From NCBI RefSeq assembly GCF_000012985.1, contig NC_007645.1, positions 1,178,001 to 1,242,000 of the forward strand: a stretch of DNA of 64,000 nt, read 5' to 3'. Below the pieces are notes generated by a model. That model searched no databases, was not told the origin of the DNA, and was given only the letters and a program-made list of their open reading frames with translations. Positions 1-8,531 of the stretch are shown piece by piece; within the stretch, counting starts at the first letter, position 1; every line of letters begins with the position of its first letter. Position numbers and translations under genes: made by a program. The stretch comes from Hahella chejuensis KCTC 2396. Lineage in GTDB: Bacteria > Pseudomonadota > Gammaproteobacteria > Pseudomonadales > Oleiphilaceae.

Positions 1-151
1 GCTCGGTCATTTCCCGGTCGACCAGCAATCCAAGGCGCTCCTCGAAGCTCAGGTCGCTGATGTCGGGGGTGGCCGACTGATCCTCCAGGGCGGCGGCCAT
101 GCCGGTTAACTTGAGAGCGTGGAGTTTATCCAGTGTGGGATGTTTCAGCAT
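1..151 (-). CDS. istB: IS21 helper ATPase IstB, N-terminal part only
   Basis: The reverse strand from 151 translates as MLKHPTLDKLHALKLTGMAA and continues to the window edge, which is the typical start of IstB, the AAA+ ATPase that assists the IstA transposase and directs target choice. The start codon lies 11 bases after the istA stop, with an AGGA ribosome-binding site between them, so the two genes are translationally coupled. Only about 50 residues are visible; the Walker motifs would lie beyond position 1, so integrity cannot be assessed. Confidence 0.85.
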   Translation of the reverse strand, partial: MLKHPTLDKLHALKLTGMAAALEDQSATPDISDLSFEERLGLLVDREMTE

Positions 152-162
152 GTCAGGTTCCT

Positions 163-1704
163 TTAGTGGTAGTAGGCGGGACCGCGGATGTTGTCGTGGG
201 TGTCGGGCAGGGCCAGCTCCTGCTGCTCTTCCAGAGGTTGCTGATCCAGGCGATGCTTGAGGATGGACTCAATGCTCTTGTAGCGGTAGCTACCCAGCGT
301 GAGCGCCCGTTGGCAGGCGGCTTCGAGCCGTGTCTCCCCATAGCTCCGCCCCAACCGGAGAATGCCCAGGCAGGAGCGGTAAGCCTGCTGTGGGTGTTTG
401 CGGGCGCCCAATGCGGTGCGGATAAGCTTCTCCGTCGCCAGCCCGGTCTTGGCCGCCCAGGCGATTAGCCGCTCCGCAGACCACTCACCGGCTTGGCGAT
501 GGGACTCTGGCATGTGAGCGGCGATGGTGCTATGCCGGCCCTTCTGATCCGAACGCCGATGGCTGGCGATCCGGTTGCCTCGGTAGAAGCATTTGATGGT
601 GTTGTGGGTCATCCTGACCTCCACCTCTTTCTTGATCAGGGTGTAAGGCGCCGAGTAGTAATGCCCGTCGATGGCGATGTGGTAGTCGATGTGTACCCGG
701 GCTTTCCTCCACTCAGCGTAGACATACGGCTCTGCGGGTAGCGGTTGTAGAACCGGTTTGTCCAGCTGTTTGAAGTGATCGAGCCGGCAGCCGGGCAACT
801 TACGGAAGGGGCGGTTGTTGAGCGTCTCCAGTAGCTCACGAATGGTGGCGTTGAGTTGCCCCAGGGAGAAGTGCTGACGGTGGCGCAGGGCCGCCAGGAT
901 CCAACGCTCGACGATCAATACGCCGCCTTCCACCTTGGCCTTGTCGCGGGGCTTACGAACCCTTGTCGGGACAATGGCGACGCCATAATGGGCGGCCATG
1001 TCCTGATAGGTTGGGTTGAGATCCGGTTCGTAGCGGTGGGCCTTGCTGACACCGGAGCGAAGGTTGTCCGGAACCACCAGTTCCGGCGTCCCGCCCAAGA
1101 ACTCGAAGGCCCGGATGTGGGAGCCAATCCAGTCTGGCAACGACTGGCTCCAGGTGGCTTCGGCATAGGTGTAATTGGATGCGCCCATCACCGCCACAAA
1201 AACCTGTGCTTCATGGATCTCACCGGTGGTGCGGTCAATAACGGGCACGGTGTGCCCGGCATAGTCCACAAACAGCTTCTCACCGGCCCGATGGTCCTGG
1301 CGCATCACCAAGTCCAGCTTGCCGCGCCAGATTCGGTAGTGCTCGCAGAACCAGCTGTATTGGTAGCCGTTCGGATTGGCTTCCCGGTACTCCTGCCAGA
1401 GCAGGAACAGGGTGACGTTCTTGCCCCGGAGTTCTTCGTGGATTCGCCGCCAGTCCGGAATACCCCGGGCCTGTGCTGGCAGGTCTGGCGGCGGCGGGAA
1501 GAGCAACTGCTCCAACTGGGCTCCACTCAGATTCTCTGGCAACGGCCAGCTAACATCCGCTTCGGCGGCCCGTCGGAGATACTCGCTTACGGTGGGGCGG
1601 CTGATGCCGCAGGCTTCTGCAACCTGCCGGTTGCTCAGCCCTCGCTCCCACTTGAGGCGAAGGACTTCTTTAATTTTACGCATGGATAACCTCTTCGCTG
1701 GCAT
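163..1704 (-). CDS. istA: IS21-family transposase IstA
   Basis: A 513-residue DDE transposase that carries out cut-and-paste or circle-mediated movement of the element with IstB. The first 50 residues hold a helix-turn-helix ([20 protein letters not shown]). The catalytic core shows the first Asp in VDYAG, the second in VPDNL and the Glu in DKAKVEGGV, so the DDE triad looks complete. Length is normal for IstA and no frameshift is seen, so the enzyme may be active. It is transcribed towards the left edge into istB. Confidence 0.93.
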   Translation of the reverse strand: MPAKRLSMRKIKEVLRLKWERGLSNRQVAEACGISRPTVSEYLRRAAEADVSWPLPENLSGAQLEQLLFPPPPDLPAQARGIPDWRRIHEELRGKNVTLFLLWQEYREANPNGYQYSWFCEHYRIWRGKLDLVMRQDHRAGEKLFVDYAGHTVPVIDRTTGEIHEAQVFVAVMGASNYTYAEATWSQSLPDWIGSHIRAFEFLGGTPELVVPDNLRSGVSKAHRYEPDLNPTYQDMAAHYGVAIVPTRVRKPRDKAKVEGGVLIVERWILAALRHRQHFSLGQLNATIRELLETLNNRPFRKLPGCRLDHFKQLDKPVLQPLPAEPYVYAEWRKARVHIDYHIAIDGHYYSAPYTLIKKEVEVRMTHNTIKCFYRGNRIASHRRSDQKGRHSTIAAHMPESHRQAGEWSAERLIAWAAKTGLATEKLIRTALGARKHPQQAYRSCLGILRLGRSYGETRLEAACQRALTLGSYRYKSIESILKHRLDQQPLEEQQELALPDTHDNIRGPAYYH

Positions 1705-1792
1705 CTGGCCCTCTCCGGATGAAAAGGGTCAAGAGTACCGTTAGTTATCCCGCGCCGGACGTTTTGATGGGTAATTCAGGCAGCGTGCCGGG

Positions 1793-1887
1793 GTGGCAGC
1801 TTTACCGTGGAATCAGTGGCAGCTTTGCCGTGGAATGGGTGGCAGGCTTCGTCTGGAATCAGTGGCAACCTTGGTCTGGAATACGCA
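1793..1887. repeat. Four tandem 23-bp repeats forming the IS21 terminal end
   Basis: Four imperfect direct repeats begin at 1793, 1816, 1839 and 1862, each opening with GTGGCA and closing around TGGAAT. Multiple short terminal repeats of about 20 bp are typical transposase-binding sites in IS21 ends. Because the period is 23 and not a multiple of three, an open frame passes through all four and continues into the truncated gene downstream. Confidence 0.8.
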
Positions 1888-2572
1888 TTATCTCCTTATG
1901 GAAGACGCTGGTTTGGATTTCAGAGCTACCAAAGATTTGGATATTGTGTTGTGTGCGGAAGCTCTAGACTCGACATTCATAGCTCATTTCTGGACTTTTA
2001 TCAAAGCCGGAGGCTACCAAAATCAGCAGAAAAGTACCGGGGATAAACAGTTCTATCGGTTCGATAGACCTACTGCTGATGGGTACCCTTTTATGCTGGA
2101 GCTATTCTCCAGAGCACCGGATCAATTGGACATATCAGATGATGCACATTTAACCCCCATACCCGCTGATGAGGAAATATCGAGTCTGTCAGCCATTTTA
2201 TTGGATGATGATTACTATCAATGTATTCAGAAGGGTAAAAGCTTTATTAGTGATGTGCCAGTATTGGGAGCAGAGTTTATTTTGCCGTTTAAGGCCAAGG
2301 CGTGGCTTGATCTGACCCAGCGCAAACATGAAGGGCAGTCGGTAGACAGCAAGGTCATTAAAAAACATCGCAATGATGTTTTTCGTTTGTCGGTTTTGCT
2401 TGCTCCCGCTCAGAGAGTTGAGCTGCCTGAATCCATCATGCAGGATATGGAGGAGTTCCTCTTAGCCATGAATAATGAAGAAGGGATAAGACTGAAAGAC
2501 TTTGGAGTTCCTAGTAGCCTTGAAGACACATTAAGAAATCTACGTACTATTTACCAGCTAAAGACTTCGTAG
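1888..2572 (+). pseudogene. 5'-truncated nucleotidyltransferase-like protein (AbiEii/MenT-like fold)
   Basis: About 228 residues remain, beginning near MEDAGLDFRATKDLDIVL. The R-x-T-x-DLD pattern is typical of minimal nucleotidyltransferase-fold proteins (AbiEii-type toxins and related conserved hypotheticals), in which a Gly-Gly motif lies shortly upstream. That upstream part is missing: the IS21 end replaces it. An open frame continues back into the IS repeats from a GTG at 1793, giving a potential 259-residue fusion whose first 32 residues are translated IS DNA, but no good ribosome-binding site is apparent. Base composition is lower in GC than the neighbouring IS. The natural start and any partner gene would be on the far side of the element, outside the window. 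Family placement is tentative. Confidence 0.6.
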
Positions 2573-2646
2573 TTTAAGTAGCAAAATAAAAATTTTCTAA
2601 TAAAATAGGCGACTTACGACCACTCAATCTGATCATATTTTGCACC

Positions 2647-3045
2647 GTGAAGTACGTCAATCATCTTAAGCCCGCTGAAATAAAGACTCTTACCGATGGA
2701 TTTCGCTACAGCCCGAGCTCCCGCTTCCGTATTCGCTGTCACGCCATACTGCTCAGCAATAAGGGGTATAAAATCGATAAAATTGCCGACATTATCGACT
2801 TCCACCGCAACACCATTTCGATCTGGATTGAGCAGTGGGAAAGCATGGGAATATGCGGCCTCATTAGCGACGCCTCCCCGGGAAGACCGCCCATTTACAC
2901 GGAGCAGGAACAAGAAAAGGTTTGTAAGTGGATTGACGAGCAGCCCCAACAACTACGAGACGTCCAGATACGTCTGGAGAAAGAAACTGGAAAAAGCGCT
3001 AGTCTGGAGACCGTTAAACGGAACTTAAAAAAAATCAAAGTATAG
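2647..3045 (+). CDS. IS630 transposase, N-terminal frame (DNA-binding part)
   Basis: 132 residues with a GTG start. The sequence carries the winged-helix/helix-turn-helix expected in IS630 transposases (for example KIDKIADIIDFHRNTISIWI, then the GRPP linker). The frame closes at TAG 3043-3045 just after an A8 run at 3027-3034. The catalytic half continues in another frame directly after the run. Either a slippage event on A8 joins the two halves, or a one-base indel has inactivated the element; the sequence alone does not decide. Confidence 0.8.
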   Translation: MKYVNHLKPAEIKTLTDGFRYSPSSRFRIRCHAILLSNKGYKIDKIADIIDFHRNTISIWIEQWESMGICGLISDASPGRPPIYTEQEQEKVCKWIDEQPQQLRDVQIRLEKETGKSASLETVKRNLKKIKV

Positions 3046-3655
3046 CTTCAAGCGATTCCGCTTTTCGCTGCGCGCGCTTCGGGATGAAGTCGCCTTCCGC
3101 CAGTTTCAGGGCGTTGTGAAAGATCTTCAATCCTGGGAGGATGCAGGCGAAATCGAGCTTTACTACTTTGATGAATCAGGCTTCAGTCAGCGTTCCAACT
3201 TACCTTATGGCTGGAGCCCTGTGGGGAAGCCGACGCAAATGAAATCCTATCCACACAATAAGAGACTGAACGTTCTGGGGTTTATGAGTCGCCGCCAGAA
3301 GCTGATATTCCATGCCACAGAGGAGCGGGTGGACTCCGCCAAAGTCGTAGCGCTTTTTAATAAGCTGGCGGAGAGCAAAGATCCGCTTAAGCCAGCCGTG
3401 GTGCTTCTGGACAACGCCTCCATACATCGCTCTGCGGAGTTTCGCCGACATAGGTTGGATTGGATAGATAAAGGCATCTGGCCGATCTATTTGCCGAAAT
3501 ATTCACCGGAGCTAAACCTGATAGAGATCTTGTGGCGAAAGGTGAAGTACAGCTGGCTGCCTTTGGATTCGTATGAGACTTTCGACAGGCTGAAAGAGTC
3601 AGTGAACGACATCCTGTCAAAGTTTGGACAGGAATATAAGATTAATTTCGTTTAG
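3029..3655 (+). CDS. IS630 transposase, C-terminal frame (DDE catalytic part)
   Basis: This frame is open from just after the TAA at 3026-3028 and encodes the catalytic half. It has the first Asp in YYFDESGF, the second in VVLLDNASIHRS and the final Glu in SPELNLIEILWRKVK, the complete DDE signature of IS630/Tc1. Relative to the upstream frame it is +1 (equivalently -2): losing one A from the A8 tract in the transcript would fuse the halves. The first internal start (GTG 3116) would lose only the linker and not the triad. Confidence 0.8.
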   Translation, partial: KKSKYSFKRFRFSLRALRDEVAFRQFQGVVKDLQSWEDAGEIELYYFDESGFSQRSNLPYGWSPVGKPTQMKSYPHNKRLNVLGFMSRRQKLIFHATEERVDSAKVVALFNKLAESKDPLKPAVVLLDNASIHRSAEFRRHRLDWIDKGIWPIYLPKYSPELNLIEILWRKVKYSWLPLDSYETFDRLKESVNDILSKFGQEYKINFV

Positions 3656-3674
3656 GTGCTTAGTAGGTTGCTTA

Positions 3675-4056
3675 GTTACTGTAATTGACCGATTAATCCG
3701 GCATCAAATGTGCGGCATAGAATGCCTACATTGGAGCCAGATTAATAAGATAATTATTGGGATATACCGCACCCATAGACAAACCTTTAACTTTGATGGA
3801 GCTCTACGTCTCCATCAATATGCGCTTTTGGTTGCCATTTCCACCTTATGAAGTCCCCACACGTTTTGTGTAGATTGTTACTTTTGATGCTTTGCCAAGG
3901 TTAGTTAAGTTATCACTACCTTCACCGAGCGTGGCTGAGATAGCCTCGCCCCTTTGCTATCAGCGACTAATGCACCAAGCCTGCTCTCCATTCGCTTAAT
4001 CCATGCAACAAAGTTGTGCGGATTTGGCCGTTTTTCTGCGCTTATTTGGAAATTAT
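3675..4056. other. Gene-free stretch with one perfect hairpin
   Basis: No convincing coding sequence is seen between the IS630 end and the next gene. A perfect 9-bp inverted repeat (TTGATGGAG at 3793-3801 and CTCCATCAA at 3810-3818, loop of 8) is present without a following T tract. The rest is mixed-composition DNA that may include decayed mobile-element flanks. Confidence 0.5.
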
Positions 4057-4091
4057 AGTGCTCCCATCAATTATTCATATGAGGAGTCACT
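4057..4091 (+). promoter_or_regulatory. Possible hairpin over the ribosome-binding site of the MBL-fold gene
   Basis: AGTGCTCC (4057-4064) can pair with GGAG-T-CACT (4083-4091, one bulged T). The 3' arm contains the GAGGAG ribosome-binding site of the gene starting at 4096. The stem is short (8 pairs) and the loop long (18), so a regulatory role is uncertain. Confidence 0.3.
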
Positions 4092-4095
4092 GATC

Positions 4096-4962
4096 ATGTT
4101 TCGCAAATTAGTTTTAGCCGCATCCGTCGCTGTTTCATTTACTGCCGCTGTTGAAGCGAAAGAACCGCTGCAATTGAAGGTTTACAACGCTGACGGCAAC
4201 AGCTTCAACGTTACTTCCACCGTCATTAGCGGTGAGACCGAAGCGGTGGTGGTGGACGCGGGATTCACTCGCGCTGACGCCTATCGCATCGCCGCCAATG
4301 TGCTGGACACCGGTAAAACGCTGAAAACTATTCTGGTCAGCAATGCTGATCCTGACTATTACTTTGGTGTGGAAGTGCTGAAGGAAATCTTTCCGGAAGC
4401 CGACGTTGTGGCGCCGCCTGCGGTGCTGGAACACATCAAGGCCAAACTGCCGTTCAAAGTGGAATTCTGGGGCCCGAAAATGGGCGCTAACGCACCGCGC
4501 AACCCGGTTGTCCCGGCGGCGTTGAAAGGTAACTTCATCACCGTGGACGGAGAGAAACTGGAAGTGCGCGGCATGCAGGGCGAGCTGGCGCACCGCCCAT
4601 ATGTGTGGGTACCTTCTTTGCGGGCGATTGTCGGCAATGTCGGCGTGCTGGCGGACATGCATGTGTGGATGGCGGATACGCAGAAGCAAAGCGAACGCGA
4701 CGCCTGGGTTGCGCAACTGGACGAAATGAAAGCGCTGCACCCGGCTATCGTGGTGCCCGGACACATGCTGCCGGATTCCGATATGGACGTGAGCGCCATC
4801 GATTTTACCCGCACGTATCTGAAGCGCTTTGAAGAAGAAGCCAAGGATGCTAAAAACGCAGACGCCCTGATGCAGGCGATGGAGCAGGCGTATCCGAAGT
4901 TGGAAACCGGCATCGCTCTGGAAATCAGCGCGAAAGTAGAGAAAGGGGAGATGAAGTGGTAG
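4096..4962 (+). CDS. Exported metallo-beta-lactamase-fold protein with degenerate metal site
   Basis: The ATG at 4096 is chosen because a GAGGAG site lies just upstream and the product (288 residues) then opens with a signal peptide (MFRKLVLAASVAVSFTAAVEA); a longer reading from 4003 lacks both. The fold resembles MBL hydrolases: a DAGFTRADAYRI segment, the loop that normally carries HxHxDH, and a late VVPGHMLP. The key loop reads SNADPDYYFG, so three of four metal ligands are replaced (Asn83, Asp85, Tyr88), with Asp87 kept. Canonical dinuclear zinc chemistry is therefore unlikely unless another ligand set is used. The stop overlaps the start of the DsbA-like gene, which suggests co-translation and possibly a shared periplasmic job. 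The substrate is unknown. Confidence 0.75.
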   Translation: MFRKLVLAASVAVSFTAAVEAKEPLQLKVYNADGNSFNVTSTVISGETEAVVVDAGFTRADAYRIAANVLDTGKTLKTILVSNADPDYYFGVEVLKEIFPEADVVAPPAVLEHIKAKLPFKVEFWGPKMGANAPRNPVVPAALKGNFITVDGEKLEVRGMQGELAHRPYVWVPSLRAIVGNVGVLADMHVWMADTQKQSERDAWVAQLDEMKALHPAIVVPGHMLPDSDMDVSAIDFTRTYLKRFEEEAKDAKNADALMQAMEQAYPKLETGIALEISAKVEKGEMKW

Positions 4963-5642
4963 AACTCGACTACTTTTACGATCCGCTCTGCGGGTGGTGC
5001 TACGGCGCAGCCCCGTTGATCAGCAAAGCGCGAGAGCTGATGCCGGTTAACCTGCGCGCTGGCGGTTTGATGATCGGCGCCAATCGACAACCGGTGAATG
5101 ACGCGCTGCGCAATTATGTGATGCCCCATGACCAGCGGATTCACGCGCTGACAGGGCAGCCTTTTGGAGACGCCTACTTCAATGGCCTGTTGCGGGATCA
5201 GGAGGCGGTATTCGATTCGGAACCGCCGATCCGCGCGGTACTGGCGGCGGAAAGCCTGGGCGGCGACGCACTGGCGATGTTGCGCCGCCTGCAACAGGCG
5301 CATTATGTCGAAGGCGAGCGCATTGCTGATCTGGCGACCTTGACCCGGCTGGCGCAAAGCCTTGGCTTGGATGGCGAACGCTTCACCGCGCAGATGGCCG
5401 TCAACGCCAGCTCCACCGCCGCCCATATTCAGGCAGCGCGACGGGAGATGATGCGCCTGAGCCTGCGCGGCTATCCCTCACTGGCGCTGATTATCGACGG
5501 CTCCGTGGTTCCGGTGACTGTCGGCCCCTATCTCGGCAAACCCGACGCCTTCGCCGCACATCTGGGAGCATTGATAGGGAGCAAGGCGCAGAATGACGAC
5601 ACGGACGACGCGCCGTTTTGTACGCCTGACGGCTGTTCCTGA
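4956..5642 (+). CDS. DsbA-family (FrnE-like) thioredoxin-fold protein
   Basis: 228 residues with a GTG start overlapping the previous stop by 7 bases. The N-terminus has the redox motif CGWC at residues 12-15 inside YDPLCGWCYG, followed by the helical insertion and a cis-Pro region (GYPSLALII) typical of DsbA/2-hydroxychromene isomerase-like proteins. There is no signal peptide, so it is probably cytoplasmic, unlike its exported upstream neighbour. The C-terminus ends in FCTPDGCS, adding two more cysteines. A thiol-disulfide exchange or isomerase role is likely; the partner is unknown. Confidence 0.8.
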   Translation: MVELDYFYDPLCGWCYGAAPLISKARELMPVNLRAGGLMIGANRQPVNDALRNYVMPHDQRIHALTGQPFGDAYFNGLLRDQEAVFDSEPPIRAVLAAESLGGDALAMLRRLQQAHYVEGERIADLATLTRLAQSLGLDGERFTAQMAVNASSTAAHIQAARREMMRLSLRGYPSLALIIDGSVVPVTVGPYLGKPDAFAAHLGALIGSKAQNDDTDDAPFCTPDGCS

Positions 5643-5780
5643 GACATTCATCTATCCGGGCAAGGACGCCCATCGCAACCATAACCAGACGTTTCGATTC
5701 CTATCCTGAATAGCGCACAACCGCTCTCAAGCGAGACGGGAAGCGATGGTTTGTATTGGTCTTAAAAGGAAGTTTCTGTG

Positions 5781-7319
5781 ATGAAAAAATTAATAGCTGC
5801 GGGTTTGTTGAGCTGTCCGGCCCTGGGTTTTGCATTGGAAATCAGTGCGCCGATAGTGGGCAATGCGACCTTTTCCGATAACGATGTCGATGGGCGATTC
5901 GAGTCCATTTATTCCACCAGCTATCTCTATGTGCACTGGCGCAACGTTAATTACCTGAATCAACGCTATGCGCGGCGAGCGGTCATTGAGATAGATCTGA
6001 GCGAATTTCCAGACGACCGTCGTCTGGAGCAGGCATGGTTTGAGTTTGATCTGACTGGATACAGCAATAAGCCGAATGTGGCTTTTTGGGGCTACAGCGG
6101 CGACGGCGTGGTGGACTTATCCGATGCGGAAAGAGGAGAGGCGCTGATTGCGACTCAGGCCATTGATGGTACTGGAGACTGGCGGGTGGATCTGAGCCAG
6201 TATGCGCGCAAGTTGAAGGCTGAAGGGAAGCGCTATCTCGGCGTGAATATTCGCTCCACCAACGAGGGCAAAAGGGAGACCACCTACGACGATGAAATCA
6301 CTTTTCCGGGATATCAGAGCAACAGTGATGTATTTAAAGGCGTTCGCTTCCTCATGAGTGATGAGCCCGGCGCGCCCTATACTCCCGACAATGTGTTGTT
6401 CCAGCATCATTTTGAATGGGGAATGCCTTCCCAGGATGAAGGCTTCCAGTTCAGAAGCAGCAACCGAGGCGGGCGTATGAACGTCGTCAATGGCCGTCTG
6501 CGGATGGATCAGACCAACTATTTTTCCACGCCAACGTCGAATGAGATGGATTGGACGGTGGATCTCAGCAATGCTTCGCAAGTCAGGTTGAGCTTTTATC
6601 AGGCTGAAACCAGTGATGAGGCCGCGATGCTTCCCGAGAGCTTTGCCGGTTCTGCGGAGGGGGATGGCGTCAGCATCAGCAACAATGGCGTGGATTGGTA
6701 TCCGGTCGTCAATGCGGACCGTCTCGACCTCGGCGCTGCGGGCGGACGGGTTGAAGTCGATCTGGACGCACAGGTCGAGCGTATTCGCGCCACACTGGAC
6801 TCGACCTTTGAATACGGTCCCGACTTCAAAATACGCTTCCAGCAATTTGGCGTCAGCAAATTTGGCTACGACGGCAGAGACTGGGGGGATTTGTTATTGA
6901 CGGGCAGGCATGTCGGCGATGCAACGGACCTGGAAGCGGCGTTCGCTGCTCCGGTGGAAACGGTAGTCAACGCCGACACCGAGGTTAAATTTAATATCAC
7001 TAATCTGGGCTCTTATAAGGCGGTGGGCGCTCGCGCCAAACTGACTTTACCGGTAAGCGCCCGCACCCTGTCCACACCTGCCGGATGCGAACGCGCAGGC
7101 GATCTGATCACTTGTTTCGCTGGCGAACTCGAACCGGGCGCGGAGAAAGAATTCGTATTGTCTTTCAAGCCCAGCCAGGAAGGGCGCTTGCCCATGTCGC
7201 TCACTGTGGGCGCGGCGACAAACGACCCTGTAGAGCAGAATAACGTTTCGAACCATGATATTCCTGTCCTGGCTGGACCTGCTCTCGTACCGGCGGATAT
7301 TCAGTTGAATCCAAATTAA
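5781..7319 (+). CDS. Secreted hypothetical protein with C-terminal DUF11-like domain
   Basis: About 512 residues with a clear signal peptide (MKKLIAAGLLSCPALGFA). A GTG three bases earlier is an alternative start; AAAAGGA at 5764-5770 could serve either. The N-terminal half is beta-rich and resembles carbohydrate-binding or lectin-like folds (many Tyr/Trp/Asp in strands). A middle section resembles jelly-roll domains. The last ~110 residues (VNADTEVKFNITNLGSYKAV … DPVEQNNVSNHDIPV) have the pattern of DUF11/CARDB repeats found in surface and secreted proteins. No catalytic motif is recognisable. It stands alone and ends at a good terminator hairpin. Confidence 0.7.
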   Translation: MKKLIAAGLLSCPALGFALEISAPIVGNATFSDNDVDGRFESIYSTSYLYVHWRNVNYLNQRYARRAVIEIDLSEFPDDRRLEQAWFEFDLTGYSNKPNVAFWGYSGDGVVDLSDAERGEALIATQAIDGTGDWRVDLSQYARKLKAEGKRYLGVNIRSTNEGKRETTYDDEITFPGYQSNSDVFKGVRFLMSDEPGAPYTPDNVLFQHHFEWGMPSQDEGFQFRSSNRGGRMNVVNGRLRMDQTNYFSTPTSNEMDWTVDLSNASQVRLSFYQAETSDEAAMLPESFAGSAEGDGVSISNNGVDWYPVVNADRLDLGAAGGRVEVDLDAQVERIRATLDSTFEYGPDFKIRFQQFGVSKFGYDGRDWGDLLLTGRHVGDATDLEAAFAAPVETVVNADTEVKFNITNLGSYKAVGARAKLTLPVSARTLSTPAGCERAGDLITCFAGELEPGAEKEFVLSFKPSQEGRLPMSLTVGAATNDPVEQNNVSNHDIPVLAGPALVPADIQLNPN

Positions 7320-7335
7320 GCCCGCTTTTCAGGGT

Positions 7336-7359
7336 AAACAGGCCGATGGCGGCCTGTTT
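7336..7359. terminator. Hairpin between convergent genes
   Basis: A perfect 9-bp stem (AAACAGGCC/GGCCTGTTT) with a 6-base loop lies between the convergent secreted-protein and ene-reductase genes. The A and T runs at its base make it a plausible bidirectional intrinsic terminator. Confidence 0.65.
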
Positions 7360-7402
7360 ATATCTCGACTCTCTGATTAACCGTTTTTAAGTCCATTAAG
7401 CT

Positions 7403-8518
7403 TCATGATACTTGCGCGGCGCCGCTATAGGCGGGGTAGTCCGTATATCCCGCCGCATCGCCGCCAAACAAGGTAGATGGATCGGTGATGGCGTTCAGCT
7501 CCAGATTGTGTTGCAGGCGGTAGGGCAGGTCTGGATTCGCCAGGAACATGCGTCCAAAGGCGACATAATCGGCATGGCCTGCTTTGAGGATCGCGTTGGC
7601 TTTGTCGGCGTTGTAATTGCCCGCCACGATCACCGCGCCGCTGAAGACTTCCCGTAGATGGCGGCGGAAACTGTCCGGCACGGGTGGGGCGTCGTCCCAG
7701 TCCGCTTCCGCCAGATGGATGTACGCCATGCCCAGTTCGTCGAAGGTTTTCGCCGCCGTCAGGATGGCCGCAGGCGCTTCCGGATCGTCCATGCCTCTTT
7801 GAGTGATGAACGGCGATAAGCGGATGCCGACCCGATGTGCGCCGATGGCGTCGCACACAGTACGCGCCACCTCCTGCACGAAACGGATACGCTTGTCGAG
7901 GCTGCCGCCATAGTCGTCGTCGCGCTGATTGGCGGTGGCGCGCAGGAACTGGTCGATCAAATAACCATTGGCGCCGTGAATCTCCACGCCGTCAAATCCC
8001 GCCTCCATCGCGTTAAGCGCCGCCTGGCGGTAATCCCGAATAATCGCCTGGATGTCCGCCTGAGTGAGCGCGCGCGGGGTGGGGCAATCCAGCATCTCTC
8101 CTAAGCCGTCCTCGCCTACGATCCAGACTTTGGCGTCAGGGGCGATGGCGGAGGGCGCAACCGGCATGCCGTCTTCATGCAACGAAGCGTGCGACATTCT
8201 GCCGACATGCCAGAGCTGGCAAAAAATCCGTCCGCCGGCGGCGTGGACGGCGTCTGTGACTTTGCGCCAGCCGGCGATTTGTGCGTTGGTATAGATCCCG
8301 GGGGTGAAAGAGTAGCCTTTGCCCTGTGCCGAAATCTGCGTGGCCTCGCTGACGATCAATCCGGCTTGCGCCCGCTGGGCGTAATAGGTCGCCATGAGAT
8401 CGCGAGGTGCGTCTTCAGGCTGGGCCGTGCGGGCGCGGGTCATCGGCGCCATGACAATGCGGTTGGCGATGTCCAGTGCGCCAATTACACCCGGGTTAAA
8501 CAGTAATGGATAATGCAT
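7403..8518 (-). CDS. nemA: Old Yellow Enzyme-type ene-reductase (NemA-like)
   Basis: 371 residues, normal length for the family. A cytoplasmic FMN-dependent, NAD(P)H-using reductase of activated alkenes, nitro compounds and N-ethylmaleimide. It has the start LFNPGVIGALDIANRIVMAPMTRAR, the substrate-anion His/Asn pair in HGANGYLIDQFL near residue 180, the RDDDYGGSLDKRIRF segment and the phosphate-binding end (YVAFGRMFLANPDLPYRL). The VOC gene lies 13 bases upstream on the same strand, so the two form an operon. The divergent LysR gene is the likely regulator, as often seen for electrophile-responsive ene-reductases. Confidence 0.9.
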   Translation of the reverse strand: MHYPLLFNPGVIGALDIANRIVMAPMTRARTAQPEDAPRDLMATYYAQRAQAGLIVSEATQISAQGKGYSFTPGIYTNAQIAGWRKVTDAVHAAGGRIFCQLWHVGRMSHASLHEDGMPVAPSAIAPDAKVWIVGEDGLGEMLDCPTPRALTQADIQAIIRDYRQAALNAMEAGFDGVEIHGANGYLIDQFLRATANQRDDDYGGSLDKRIRFVQEVARTVCDAIGAHRVGIRLSPFITQRGMDDPEAPAAILTAAKTFDELGMAYIHLAEADWDDAPPVPDSFRRHLREVFSGAVIVAGNYNADKANAILKAGHADYVAFGRMFLANPDLPYRLQHNLELNAITDPSTLFGGDAAGYTDYPAYSGAAQVS

Positions 8519-8531
8519 GGGAATACTCCGC

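Larger units (their letters stand above)
1..1887 (-). mobile_element. IS21-family insertion sequence, partial
   Basis: The element contains istB (cut off by the window edge), istA, and a terminal region of short tandem repeats. istA and istB lie on the minus strand in the order istA then istB, as in IS21 elements. The end next to istA carries four 23-bp direct repeats and seems to finish near 1887 (…TACGCA), directly inside a truncated gene. The other end is outside the window, so target duplication and completeness cannot be judged. Family assignment is firm from the two proteins; the exact boundary is inferred. Confidence 0.85.
2606..3674 (+). mobile_element. IS630-family insertion sequence
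   Basis: A compact element of about 1.07 kb with two overlapping-frame transposase parts. Imperfect 10-bp inverted ends are visible: GGCGACTTAC from 2608 and GTAGGTTGCT ending at 3672 (reverse complement AGCAACCTAC). Each is flanked on the outside by the dinucleotide TA (2606-2607 and 3673-3674), as expected from the TA target duplication of this family. The ends were located by eye, so the boundaries could be off by a few bases. Confidence 0.7.
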
